64,000 nt of DNA from Nitrososphaerota archaeon (GTDB taxonomy: Archaea > Thermoproteota > Nitrososphaeria > Nitrososphaerales > Gagatemarchaeaceae). The position numbers were made by a program, and so were the translations under genes. The DNA is taken from the NCBI GenBank assembly GCA_016200045.1, contig JACQFN010000016.1:1-64000 (forward strand), written 5' to 3'. The notes beneath the pieces were generated by a model. It did no database searches. It was not told the DNA's origin and saw only the letters and a program-made list of their open reading frames with translations. Each line of letters opens with the position of its first letter. The first letter of the stretch is position 1. Positions 34,689-42,859 of this stretch are shown here, in pieces.

Positions 34689-35204
34689 ATGTCCCTTCTG
34701 ACCTCGAGGAGTCCAAGCCTGGGGAGCGGGAACCTCCGAGCAGGGCTCCGGAGGGCGGCTCCGAAGAAGGCACGGAAGGTCGACTTCGTGATTTCCCAGG
34801 TCCCGCACAGAAAGCAGCGCTACGAGACCGTCGGAGACTGGATCCCCGGGTCCCCGGTGGACATCCGTATCAGTAAGATGAAGGACCAGAGGTACGTCTT
34901 CCTGGTGGCGCTGCACGAAATGATAGAGTACGAGCTCTGCAAGAAGAACGGCATCAGTGACCACGAAGTGGTCGCGTTCGACGTCAACTTCGAAGCCGAG
35001 CGGAGGAGGAACATACACCCGCTTGAAGCGGAGCCGGGAAACGACCCGCGGGCCCCCTACAGGGACGAGCACGACTTCGCGACGATGATAGAGATGATGG
35101 TCGCCCAGAAGCTCGGTGTGAAGTGGGAGGCGTACGAGAAGACCCTGCTTTCCTTGGGCCCGAAGCGGAGACGCGTCGCGCCGCGCCCGCTTATCAGAAG
35201 GTAA
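34689..35204 (+). CDS. Hypothetical protein like those of phages
   Basis: The pattern VALHEMIEYELCKKNGISDHEV, with AFDVNFE, later EPGNDPRAPYRDEHDFATMIE and LGVKWEAYEK, resembles small hypothetical proteins often carried by phages and bacteria. His-Glu-x-x-Glu could bind metal. A TTG at 34677 is an alternative start. Function is unknown. It may mark a prophage or defence remnant, but no other phage gene is near. Confidence 0.55.
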   Translation: MSLLTSRSPSLGSGNLRAGLRRAAPKKARKVDFVISQVPHRKQRYETVGDWIPGSPVDIRISKMKDQRYVFLVALHEMIEYELCKKNGISDHEVVAFDVNFEAERRRNIHPLEAEPGNDPRAPYRDEHDFATMIEMMVAQKLGVKWEAYEKTLLSLGPKRRRVAPRPLIRR

Positions 35205-35222
35205 GGACCCAACCGAAGAAGT

Positions 35223-36128
35223 CTAGTGCACTTTCGGGGCCTGTCCACCGTAGCCCTTGCCCGCATTGATTACCATGCGGCCGAGAAACTTGATCCCGTC
35301 GACGCTCTTCATTCCGCTTCCCAGTAGCTTGCCATTTTCTCCAGCGGCGGAGTAGTAGCTGAGGAGCCTCCTCCTAGCTCTCCTCCTCGTGACCCGGTCA
35401 AGGCCCTCCCACTGGAGGTTCATGTGACGCTCCAGCAAGACAGCCTTGAAGTGGAACCTGGTGGCCCTGGGGACGGTCGAGAACGTGTTCCCCTCGTAGA
35501 CCCTGTAGGCGTACAGTTTCTCGTCCACGTACCTGAACGGATACCTCGCAGCCAGCCTCAACAGCATGTCGTGGTCCTCCCCCCAGGCGATTGACTCGTC
35601 GTAGGCCCCCACCGACCTGAAGCACTCCCTCCTCGCCATAATGGAGGCATTGACAGGGAGCCCGTAGATGAGCAGGTCCGGGAAGATCATCCCGCTCTTT
35701 TTCAGGTGGTCCCTTTTGAACGGCTTGAGTGCGGTCCCGTTGCCGTCGACGCGGGACCAGTCGCAGTACACGACCTGGTCACGGTCACCCTCACCCAACT
35801 CGCTGACCTGCCTTTCCAGTTTCGTCCTGGCCAGGAGGTCGTCGGAATCCAGGAAGGAGACGAGCTTGCCCTTAGCCCTCTCCAGCCCCGCGTTCCGCGC
35901 CGCCGACGCGCCCGAATGCCTCTTCAGCCTCAGGACCTCGACCCTGTGGTCACAGGAAGCGAGTTCCTCGGCCGTCCGGGCCGAGCCGTCGGTCGAGCCG
36001 TCGTCCACCACCAGGAGCTCAAAATCCTCCAGAGTCTGGGAGAGGACGCTCCTGACCGCCTCCGAGATGTATCTCCGCTTGTTGTAGTTCGGCATGATGA
36101 CCGACACCCTTGGTGCCATCTTCACCAC
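35223..36128 (-). CDS. Family 2 glycosyltransferase
   Basis: The GT-A fold motifs are VSVIMPNYNKRRYISEAVRSVL, ELLVVDDGSTDGS, the sugar-nucleotide DxD in SFLDSDDLLA, and WGEDHDMLLRLA with the catalytic Asp. There is no transmembrane segment. The start overlaps the previous gene by 7 bases. It transfers a sugar from a nucleotide donor, probably onto a surface glycan or glycolipid. Confidence 0.85.
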   Translation of the reverse strand: MVKMAPRVSVIMPNYNKRRYISEAVRSVLSQTLEDFELLVVDDGSTDGSARTAEELASCDHRVEVLRLKRHSGASAARNAGLERAKGKLVSFLDSDDLLARTKLERQVSELGEGDRDQVVYCDWSRVDGNGTALKPFKRDHLKKSGMIFPDLLIYGLPVNASIMARRECFRSVGAYDESIAWGEDHDMLLRLAARYPFRYVDEKLYAYRVYEGNTFSTVPRATRFHFKAVLLERHMNLQWEGLDRVTRRRARRRLLSYYSAAGENGKLLGSGMKSVDGIKFLGRMVINAGKGYGGQAPKVH

Positions 36129-36763
36129 ACTATCGTCTTGTAGTCGAGGAGGTACAGGTCTTCGATCCCGCTCCGGTCCCTCGCCATCCCTTCGGAGTGC
36201 CTCCTGATTTCAGGGTGTAGCTTCTCGTACAGCTGCAGCAACCCGTTGTGATGAACCAGGGACGAGTGGTCCCGCTCGAGGAACTTCACGAACCTGATTG
36301 GCCTGTGCGCCCTCCCGTTCTTCTTCTCGGAGATCCTCATTGTGTTCTCTCCCTTCTTCATCAGGCCTGCGACGTACTTGTAGTCGATATACCTGAGCCC
36401 GGAGAGGAACCTCTTAGTGGTCTGGAGGTCCTGAAGGGAGAAGTCGATCGCATGGTAGTGCTGAGGGGAAGACTCGAAGATGAAGAACGACCCCAGCCCC
36501 GAGATGTTGGAGGCTCCCTGGGCCAGGTCGGACTCGATCTCTCCTAGGCTCCTCGGTTCGCTGGCCCCGGCCTGGCTCTCGGGCCCGGTGTCAAAGTCCG
36601 CGAAGACCGCCTGCTTCTCCGTGTTCCTGAACCTGCTCACCACCCCCTTGCACTTGGCGAAGTGTGTGTATCCCACCTCCAGGTAGTAGAAATGGAACGA
36701 CCTGTGGAGCCCGACCGTGACCCTTCCGTAACGCGGGAGGGGTATCGTGACCTTCAATGCCAA
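36122..36763 (-). CDS. Unknown protein with primase-like motif order
   Basis: The 213-residue product is soluble. In order it shows FADFDTG (an Asp-x-Asp), a Ser/His stretch SSPQHYHAIDFS, and TMRISEKKNGR. This order (DxD, sxH, then a basic strand) recalls archaeo-eukaryotic primase-type cores, but the match is loose and the call is not secure. It overlaps the glycosyltransferase start by 7 bases. Confidence 0.5.
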   Translation of the reverse strand: MALKVTIPLPRYGRVTVGLHRSFHFYYLEVGYTHFAKCKGVVSRFRNTEKQAVFADFDTGPESQAGASEPRSLGEIESDLAQGASNISGLGSFFIFESSPQHYHAIDFSLQDLQTTKRFLSGLRYIDYKYVAGLMKKGENTMRISEKKNGRAHRPIRFVKFLERDHSSLVHHNGLLQLYEKLHPEIRRHSEGMARDRSGIEDLYLLDYKTIVW

Positions 36764-36787
36764 CTACCTTGACGTTGAAGCGGTTCT

Positions 36788-37912
36788 TTAGGACTGCCCG
36801 CCGCGGTCAACTTCCTCTTCCGGCTCCTCAGCGGACGGGGGAGTCTGACCGGGTGTCGTCGGTTCGGTCGGTGCAGTCTGAGGTGGCTGCGTCTCCCCTC
36901 CGCGTCCCCCGAACAGACGGCGGAGGATGAAGTAGGCCACCAGGATGATGACGAAGACGATTATGATGATTATCACCCAGACGATTTCGATCACAGTCAG
37001 GGTGACCTCGATGATCATCCCGACAATGTTCTGCCCGGCAGGTGGCGAGACGGTCTGCCCGGGGATAGTGAAGTGGAGGCCGAAGACCCCGATCTCCCCG
37101 GACACCGTGTAGGTCCCTGGAGGCACTTCGAACGACACTGTCTCTCCAGGCCGGACGTCAGTCCCACCGTAGAGGGCCCCCCCCGTGTAGATGTACACCT
37201 TCCCGTAGTCGAAGAAGGGCGGGATGCCGTCATCGGGGAGGATGTTGAAGAAAATGTCGAAGAAGCTGTTGGGGGGAGGGTTGTTCCCTTCCGCGTATCC
37301 AGTCCCCAGCTCAATCATCGGCGTCGGGGGAGGGGGGCAAGGCTTCTCCTCCTTGCTCGTGTCCAATGCCTTCGGCGTGTCGATAACGATGTACCCGACG
37401 AGCCGCTCCATCGCGGGGACCGCCTGCGTGATGACGTAGACATCGTACGTCGTCCTGGTGTACTCGATCCCTGTCAGGGTCCAGGTAGTAATCTTGGCCG
37501 GGTCCCCGCTCACAGTCGTCGAAAGCTTGACCGTCTTGTCCTTCGGCTTCACGTCGTTTATCGCGTCGATGATCCCCTGGGTCTGCGTCCCCGAGATGGG
37601 GCCGTGGAGGCTCTCCCCGATTGAGATGGGGAACGCCTTCGTGACCGTCCTCTCACCACCCGTACACTCGAACTGGGCGATGAACTCGTTCACCGGCTTC
37701 GTCCAACCCACGTCGGCCTCTTTCTTGATTAAGACCCCTCCGGCGTACGGCCCGCCGGAGACCCCGCTCAGGGGCCCGTTGACCGTGTTGGCCGGGTCGT
37801 TGGGGTCGGGAGGGTCAGGGAGCGCCGGAGGGGCGGCGCGGATCATCACGATTGCAGAAGAGGCCAGAAGCAGGGTAAGAACGAAGAGCGCTCCGATCGA
37901 AGATTTCTTCGT
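36788..37912 (-). CDS. Surface protein with C-terminal anchor; non-canonical ACG start
   Basis: The mature part is a beta-rich ectodomain (VGGVLI-type strands, a CPPPPTP hinge and a Pro-rich linker) followed by a membrane segment (VIEIVWVIIIIIVFVIILVAYF) and an acidic, Pro-rich tail. The first standard start, GTG 37849, falls after the signal peptide. The frame upstream encodes KKSSIGALFVLTLLLASSA, a classic signal, preceded by ACG at 37912-37910. A TTATAAAA box at 37945-37952 sets transcription about there, so ACG is probably the start (or a mutated/misread ATG). Confidence 0.68.
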   Translation of the reverse strand, partial: TKKSSIGALFVLTLLLASSAIVMIRAAPPALPDPPDPNDPANTVNGPLSGVSGGPYAGGVLIKKEADVGWTKPVNEFIAQFECTGGERTVTKAFPISIGESLHGPISGTQTQGIIDAINDVKPKDKTVKLSTTVSGDPAKITTWTLTGIEYTRTTYDVYVITQAVPAMERLVGYIVIDTPKALDTSKEEKPCPPPPTPMIELGTGYAEGNNPPPNSFFDIFFNILPDDGIPPFFDYGKVYIYTGGALYGGTDVRPGETVSFEVPPGTYTVSGEIGVFGLHFTIPGQTVSPPAGQNIVGMIIEVTLTVIEIVWVIIIIIVFVIILVAYFILRRLFGGRGGETQPPQTAPTEPTTPGQTPPSAEEPEEEVDRGGQS

Positions 37913-37944
37913 AGTGTTCTCCGGTTCGAGGACGACCCTCCGTG

Positions 37945-37952
37945 TTTTATAA
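37945..37952 (-). promoter_or_regulatory. TATA box for the surface-protein gene
   Basis: TTATAAAA on the minus strand lies about 26 bases before the expected transcript start at about 37922. Confidence 0.65.
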
Positions 37953-37978
37953 GGGTGACAGGGGTTTGACTCCGCGCT

Positions 37979-39235
37979 TCAGCCAGTCAGGGCCGCTGGG
38001 ACGCCGGCGTTCGCTTCTGGGATCAGCCGCCAGATCATGACCACCGTGATGACCGCACCGACGAAGCTTGCCAGCATAGGCGCCTGGTATCCCACAGACT
38101 GGTACAGAAGCCCTCCCAGTATCGGTGCCGGGAAGGCCACCAACCCCCTGAACGCGGCGACCTTCCCCCCTATGCTCCCCCTCTCCCTCGGAGGGGAGCT
38201 CGCCATGAGCATCGATTGCACCCCGGGGACCCAAGTCGCGACTGAGACCCCGAATACCACCGACAGCGCGATGAATTCCGGGAGTGTGCTTGCCAGCGCC
38301 CACCCGGCCATGAGGACTACTCCCAGGAACTCCGAGAACGCGGTGGTCCTCCTGGGGCCCAGGATCAGGAGAAGCTTCGTCGCCGGGTACTGCGACCCAA
38401 TGATGGCAAGGGACAGAACCCCGATCACCAGCCCGATCTCCGAGAGGTCGAACCCGAACGCGTCGCTCATTATAGCGTAAATGATCGAGGATGAGATTCC
38501 GAACGCGAACGAGTCGAAGGCGAGGGTCGCGAAGATCCCCAGGAAGCCCTTCGGGAGTCTGAGAGACTCTCTGAACGAGAACCCCCTCCCGGTCTCGCCG
38601 GGGCCCGGCGGCATCATGTGCCTCGTCTCCGACAACTCCTTCAGGTAGAGATAGAGGTCGACTGACTCCAGCCCCGCCGCCAGGACGAAGATCGACCCGT
38701 ACCCCAGGACCCCTGCCATCTGGCCCGCGACGTACGGCGTCACCACCCCAGGGGCAGCAAAGAGGAAGAAGACCAGGCTGTATGCCACGTTCATCTTCCT
38801 CGGGTCCATCTCCACTGACTCCGCGAGGAGGGCCTGCGATGCCGGGCTCCCGAGGGTCGACACTCCGAAAAGGACGAACGCGGCGAAGAGCACGACCCAA
38901 TCTTTGGTGACCCCCGCCCCCACGAACAGGACCATCGACGATATCGTCGTCACGCTCCCAAGCACTATCACCCGCCTTCTCCCCTGGATGTCCGCGTAGT
39001 GGCCTGCGAACGGCTGCACCACCGACGCAGCTATCCCGCTGAACCTGTTCCCGAACGCCTGGAGGAGGCCGAGCGCCGCGACGCTGAAGCCCAGGCTCAC
39101 CGGGAAGAGCTGCAGGACCCCGTTCAGCATCCCCAGATACACCCCGGAGACCAGCCCCGTGACCGCGAAGACCCTAACGTTCCTGTTCGACAGGAGGGCC
39201 CAGGATGTCCCGAGGATTCCAGCGCCTCCGCTCAA
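37979..39235 (-). CDS. Major facilitator superfamily transporter
   Basis: About 12 helices; the loop 2-3 motif reads QPFAGHYADIQGRRRVIV, and a second copy of the basic motif is present after helix 8. The TTG start lies about 34 bases from a palindromic TATA box shared with the aminotransferase. It is probably a drug or metabolite exporter; the substrate is unknown. Confidence 0.85.
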   Translation of the reverse strand: MSGGAGILGTSWALLSNRNVRVFAVTGLVSGVYLGMLNGVLQLFPVSLGFSVAALGLLQAFGNRFSGIAASVVQPFAGHYADIQGRRRVIVLGSVTTISSMVLFVGAGVTKDWVVLFAAFVLFGVSTLGSPASQALLAESVEMDPRKMNVAYSLVFFLFAAPGVVTPYVAGQMAGVLGYGSIFVLAAGLESVDLYLYLKELSETRHMMPPGPGETGRGFSFRESLRLPKGFLGIFATLAFDSFAFGISSSIIYAIMSDAFGFDLSEIGLVIGVLSLAIIGSQYPATKLLLILGPRRTTAFSEFLGVVLMAGWALASTLPEFIALSVVFGVSVATWVPGVQSMLMASSPPRERGSIGGKVAAFRGLVAFPAPILGGLLYQSVGYQAPMLASFVGAVITVVMIWRLIPEANAGVPAALTG

Positions 39236-39265
39236 TCTTGGTCGCCCGCTGTTCTGATTCTACGG

Positions 39266-39273
39266 TTATTAAT
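39266..39273. promoter_or_regulatory. Palindromic TATA box shared by divergent genes
   Basis: TTATTAAT reads the same type of box on both strands and lies 25-34 bases from the two divergent TTG starts (39235 and 39298). It is the only A/T-rich element in the 62-base gap. Confidence 0.6.
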
Positions 39274-39297
39274 TCCAGCAACTGACCTCGCCCGGTT

Positions 39298-40482
39298 TTG
39301 GCGCAGAAGACCCGCAGGCCGCTGGTGTCCAGCAGGACCAAGCTCCTTTCCGAGTCAGTCATACGGGAGATGACGCGGATGGCAGACAAATACGGCGCCC
39401 TCAACCTCGCCCAGGGGTTCCCTGACTTCGCGGCTCCGGCGAACATAAAGGCCGCCGCTGTGAAGGCGATTGAGGAGGACTACAACCAGTACGCAGTGAC
39501 GTGGGGCTCCCCCAACCTCAGGAGCGCAATTTGTGAGAAGGCCGCCTGGTTCAACGGGATTCGGGCGGAGCCTGACAAGAACGTGACCGTCACCTGCGGG
39601 TCCACCGAGGCGATGATGGCGTCGGTGATCGCACTGGCCGAGCCCGGGGACGAAGTGATAATGTTCGAGCCCGCCTACGAGAACTACCGCCCTTCGACCA
39701 TACTCGCCGGCGCGACCCCGGTCCCGGTCCCCCTTGGGCAGGGCTTCGAGATCGAAGAAGAGCCGCTGAAGAAGGCCTTCGGCGCCCAAACTAAGCTGAT
39801 TGTAGTCAACACCCCGCACAACCCCAGCGGCAGGGTCACCACCGAAGCGGAGATGCGCCTGGTCGCCGACCTCTGCCAGGACTACGGGGCCATAGCGATC
39901 ACGGACGAAATCTACGAGCACATACTCTACGGAGGGAGGAAGCACATCAGCCTCGCAACAGTCGGCGACATGGCCGACAGGACGGTCACGATTTCTGGGG
40001 TTTCCAAGACATACACGGCAACCGGGTGGAGGATCGGGTACACAATCGCGGAGGCCACCCTCACCGGAGCGATAAGGAAGGTCCACGATTACATGACCGT
40101 GTGCGCACCCGCTCCGCTGCAGGAGGCGGCGGCGTTCGCCCTCCGACTCCCGCGGTCCTTCTATACGGACCTCCAGAGGTCCTACCAGAAGAAGCGGGAC
40201 TTCATCGTGAAGGGGCTCAAAGGGATCGGCTTCGAGTTCTACGACCCTGAGGGGGCCTACTACGTGCTGGCAGACTTCCAGAACCTGAGCCGTACGTCGG
40301 ACAAGGACTTCTCCGTCGCGATGACAAAGGACTGCAAGGTGGCAGTGGTCCCCGGTTCGAGCTTCTACTCCGACGGGAGGAAAGGGAGGACCCAGGTGAG
40401 GTTCAGCTACTCGAAGAAGGAATCGACCCTCAGAAAGGCCGTTTCGATGATGGAAGCCTATTTCGCCTCCAGGCGTCCCTGA
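39298..40482 (+). CDS. Class I/II PLP aminotransferase
   Basis: The fold-type I pattern is clear: NLAQGFPDFAAPA, WGSPNLRSAI, the cofactor region VTCGSTEAMMASV, NTPHNPSGRV, DEIYEHILYGG, and SKTYTATGWRIGY with the PLP lysine. It belongs to the kynurenine/aspartate aminotransferase-like branch. The TTG start is leaderless. The exact amino donor is unknown. Confidence 0.87.
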   Translation: MAQKTRRPLVSSRTKLLSESVIREMTRMADKYGALNLAQGFPDFAAPANIKAAAVKAIEEDYNQYAVTWGSPNLRSAICEKAAWFNGIRAEPDKNVTVTCGSTEAMMASVIALAEPGDEVIMFEPAYENYRPSTILAGATPVPVPLGQGFEIEEEPLKKAFGAQTKLIVVNTPHNPSGRVTTEAEMRLVADLCQDYGAIAITDEIYEHILYGGRKHISLATVGDMADRTVTISGVSKTYTATGWRIGYTIAEATLTGAIRKVHDYMTVCAPAPLQEAAAFALRLPRSFYTDLQRSYQKKRDFIVKGLKGIGFEFYDPEGAYYVLADFQNLSRTSDKDFSVAMTKDCKVAVVPGSSFYSDGRKGRTQVRFSYSKKESTLRKAVSMMEAYFASRRP

Positions 40483-40513
40483 CCGCCTCTTGCCGGGCTG
40501 AATTGTCGGTGAG

Positions 40514-40520
40514 TTTAAAT
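40514..40520 (+). promoter_or_regulatory. TATA box for cyclic-nucleotide-binding gene
   Basis: TTTAAAT lies 25-31 bases before ATG 40545; the longer TTG frame starting at 40503 is upstream of it and so rejected. Confidence 0.6.
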
Positions 40521-40544
40521 CACGTACGCGACAGCGCATTCTCA

Positions 40545-40970
40545 ATGGTCGGCGACCTCGCTGTCACAGACGCGCTCGCAAACGTCCCGTTCTTCTCCGG
40601 TCTGAACAAAAAGCTCCTGAAGACGATAGAGAACAACGGCAAGGAGGTCGACTTCAAGCAGGGAGTCACAGTGGTCAAGCAGGGAGACCTGGGGGTCGGC
40701 TTCTTCCTGATCCTGGACGGGCAGGTTGAGGTGCGCAAGGGGGGCAAGGTACTGGCCAAGCTGTCGAGGGGGCAGTTCTTCGGAGAGATGTCGCTCGTAG
40801 ACGACATGCCCCGCTCCGCGGACGTAGTCGCAGTCCAGCCCACCCGCTGCTTCGCGCTCACCACCTGGTCGTTCTCCGGAATACTGAAGGCCAACCCGGA
40901 GATGGCAATGCCGCTCCTGAAGGAAGTCGTGAAGAGGCTCAGGTCCGCCCAGAGCGCCCCGACCTCCTGA
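40545..40970 (+). CDS. Stand-alone cyclic-nucleotide-binding domain protein
   Basis: The protein of about 141 residues is a single CAP/PKA-type domain: LANVPFFSGLNKKLLKTIEN, then KQGDLGVGFFLILDGQVEVRK, and the phosphate-binding cassette FFGEMSLVDDMPRSADVVA with the Glu and Arg that contact cyclic nucleotide. There is no DNA-binding domain. It is therefore probably a sensor that binds cAMP/cGMP and passes it on by protein contact. A nucleotidyl cyclase is encoded 28 kb away. Confidence 0.82.
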   Translation: MVGDLAVTDALANVPFFSGLNKKLLKTIENNGKEVDFKQGVTVVKQGDLGVGFFLILDGQVEVRKGGKVLAKLSRGQFFGEMSLVDDMPRSADVVAVQPTRCFALTTWSFSGILKANPEMAMPLLKEVVKRLRSAQSAPTS

Positions 40971-41014
40971 AACAGATCGGCATACCCCATGACCCAGACA
41001 TCCGCGGAGTCCTC

Positions 41015-41806
41015 GTGTTGAAACTCGGAGTAAGCACGTGGTCCCTCCTCCGGGAGGACGTGGTCGCAGCCGTGAAGGCCATCGGGGACGCGGGGTTCGA
41101 CTACATCGAGCTGTGGGGGGAGATCCCCCACGCATACCCCGACTGGACGGACAAGAAGAAACTGCAGGACTCCCTTTCGACCTACGACTTCACTGTCACC
41201 ATGCATGCCCCGTTCACAGACCTGAACCTCGCGACCCCTTACGACCCAGTGAAAGGAGCGGTCGAGAAGGCGCTGGGGGACTTCGTGAGGTTCTCCTCGG
41301 AACTAGGGGCCTCTCTGGTCACAGTCCACCCGGGGAGCGTGCACAACGAGGCCATGGTCCCCGAATCGGTCGACAACGCGGTTTCGATGATCAACTCTCT
41401 GGTGAAGGTCGCTGACGGGACTCTCTCGATCTGCGTCGAGAACCAGGCGAGGGGGCGTTCGAAGTACCACCTCCCGTTGGGGTGCACCAACGACTCGCTT
41501 GAAGCCCTCCTCTCTCAGACGGAAGGGACGAAATTCACTCTGGACACCGGGCACGCGCACGCGAGCGAGCTCGACCCCCTCTACCTCTGCGACAAGTACA
41601 GGAGCAGGCTCGCAGAAATCCACCTGAGCGACAACGCGGGCGAGAGCGACGACCACCTGATTCCCGGGAAGGGGTCGGCCGACCTGAAGGCGATTCTCGG
41701 AAGGGTAACCGACCCCGACGTCCTAATCTGCCTCGAGCTCGACCCACACCGCTACGACGCCGACGAAGTCATCAGGGCGTCGCTGGCGTTCAAAAACAGT
41801 GTATAA
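41015..41806 (+). CDS. Sugar phosphate isomerase/epimerase (TIM barrel)
   Basis: KLGVSTWSLLRED, FDYIELWGEIPHAYPDW, HAPFTDLNLATP, SICVENQ, FTLDTGHAH and LAEIHLSDNAG follow the order of the AP-endonuclease 2/xylose isomerase-like family. Metal ligands Glu, Asp, His are present. It may isomerise a sugar or inositol derivative or act as an endonuclease IV relative. The TTG start was used. Its stop overlaps the next TATA box. Confidence 0.75.
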   Translation: MLKLGVSTWSLLREDVVAAVKAIGDAGFDYIELWGEIPHAYPDWTDKKKLQDSLSTYDFTVTMHAPFTDLNLATPYDPVKGAVEKALGDFVRFSSELGASLVTVHPGSVHNEAMVPESVDNAVSMINSLVKVADGTLSICVENQARGRSKYHLPLGCTNDSLEALLSQTEGTKFTLDTGHAHASELDPLYLCDKYRSRLAEIHLSDNAGESDDHLIPGKGSADLKAILGRVTDPDVLICLELDPHRYDADEVIRASLAFKNSV

Positions 41807-41811
41807 TATAT
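41802..41811 (+). promoter_or_regulatory. TATA box for DUF4382 gene
   Basis: TATAATATAT lies 28 bases upstream of the ATG at 41840 and overlaps the previous stop codon. Confidence 0.65.
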
Positions 41812-41839
41812 CGTAACCTCCCAATCTTCGCGATTCAGA

Positions 41840-42358
41840 ATGAAGACGTCGGGGATAATCGCGGTCGGGGTCTTGCTCCTCATCGTCATAGCGGGGATCG
41901 GAGCATACGCCATACTGAGCAGGCCGATGGGGACGTTAAACATCCGGGTCACGGACGCCCCTACCCCCGGACTCACAAACCTATACCTGACGGTCTCCGA
42001 CATTTCGCTCCAGAACGAAGCCAACTCCACCGTCAACTTCAATGTCAACGCGTCTGAATTCGACCTGCTGCAGCTCACGAACGTGACGATGCTGTTAGGG
42101 TCCAACAGCATCCCGGCCGGAAACTACACGATGATCAGGTTCAACGTTACCACGGCTACCGCGACGATTAACGGGGAGAACGTATCCCTCAAGGTCCCCA
42201 GCGGGGAGCTCAAGGTGTCCGTGCACCCGCACATCCAGGTCCAGTCCGGGAAGACCACCACGGTGGTGCTGGACATGACGGCTGACATGACGAACATCAG
42301 CACCTCCTACAACCTGACCCCTCACGTCAACGTCAAAGAGGTAACGGGACCGGGATAG
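41840..42358 (+). CDS. DUF4382 membrane-anchored protein
   Basis: An N-terminal anchor (IIAVGVLLLIVIAGIGAYAI) leads into GTLNIRVTDAPTPG, VSDISLQNEANST, FDLLQLTNVTMLLG, IPAGNYTMIRFNV and KVPSGELKVSV, the ordered DUF4382 signature, a beta-sandwich lipoprotein-like domain. Asn-linked glycosylation sites are frequent. Function is unknown; the next gene (PH/zinc ribbon) starts 2 bases after its stop. Confidence 0.82.
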   Translation: MKTSGIIAVGVLLLIVIAGIGAYAILSRPMGTLNIRVTDAPTPGLTNLYLTVSDISLQNEANSTVNFNVNASEFDLLQLTNVTMLLGSNSIPAGNYTMIRFNVTTATATINGENVSLKVPSGELKVSVHPHIQVQSGKTTTVVLDMTADMTNISTSYNLTPHVNVKEVTGPG

Positions 42359-42360
42359 CC

Positions 42361-42855
42361 ATGCAGTCCACGCCCGACGACCTGAAGAGCCTCCTCGGGC
42401 CGGACGAGCTGGTTCAGCTCGTGATCGAGCAGCGCATCTATCATCCGAAGATCGACATCGACTCCGTCATCATCACCAATGAGAGGATAATCCTCAGGCA
42501 CCCCGGCGCCGTCAGGCCCAGGAAGGACTACACCGACTTCAACTACCGGGACATCTCGAACGTCAACATCGAAAAAGGGATACTTCGTTCAACTGTCAAA
42601 TGTGCGGTGAGGCTGGGGGGAGACCCGCTCGCCCTAAGCGACCTCCCAAACTCTGACGCTGAGTCCGCCTACGGGCTGATCAGGGAGAACCTTCTACGGC
42701 ACCAGCCTTCAAGCGTGCCTCCGACCGCCGGGCCCCCGCCACCTTACAGACAGGGGAGCCCTCCGCCCACCTTCTCGCTCGCGGCCTGCAGGAAATGCGG
42801 AGCGCGGATAGGCGTGGGTCGGAAATTTTGCAGAAACTGCGGGCTTCCGGTCTGA
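42361..42855 (+). CDS. PH-like domain with C-terminal zinc ribbon
   Basis: The first 115 residues resemble a bacterial PH domain (VIITNERIILRHPG, a YRDISNVNIEKG strand pair). A Pro-rich linker leads to a zinc ribbon CRKCGARIGVGRKFCRNCG. It begins 2 bases after the DUF4382 gene, so they are probably co-transcribed. This combination of lipid/protein-binding and zinc-ribbon domains recurs in the SPFH cassette at 60 kb. Confidence 0.68.
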   Translation: MQSTPDDLKSLLGPDELVQLVIEQRIYHPKIDIDSVIITNERIILRHPGAVRPRKDYTDFNYRDISNVNIEKGILRSTVKCAVRLGGDPLALSDLPNSDAESAYGLIRENLLRHQPSSVPPTAGPPPPYRQGSPPPTFSLAACRKCGARIGVGRKFCRNCGLPV

Positions 42856-42859
42856 CGGC

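Noticed and set aside
33960-35072. Long ORF extending the DUF1089 gene upstream
   Set aside because: The extension crosses another gene and a TATA box, and is compositionally odd; the domain starts near 34538.
37947-38900. 317-residue ORF on the same strand as the MFS gene, in another frame
   Set aside because: It is an Arg/Gly-rich frame inside a clear transporter gene, typical of GC-rich shadow frames.
39355-40545. 396-residue antisense ORF across the aminotransferase
   Set aside because: It lies wholly opposite a well-conserved enzyme and has no recognisable motif.
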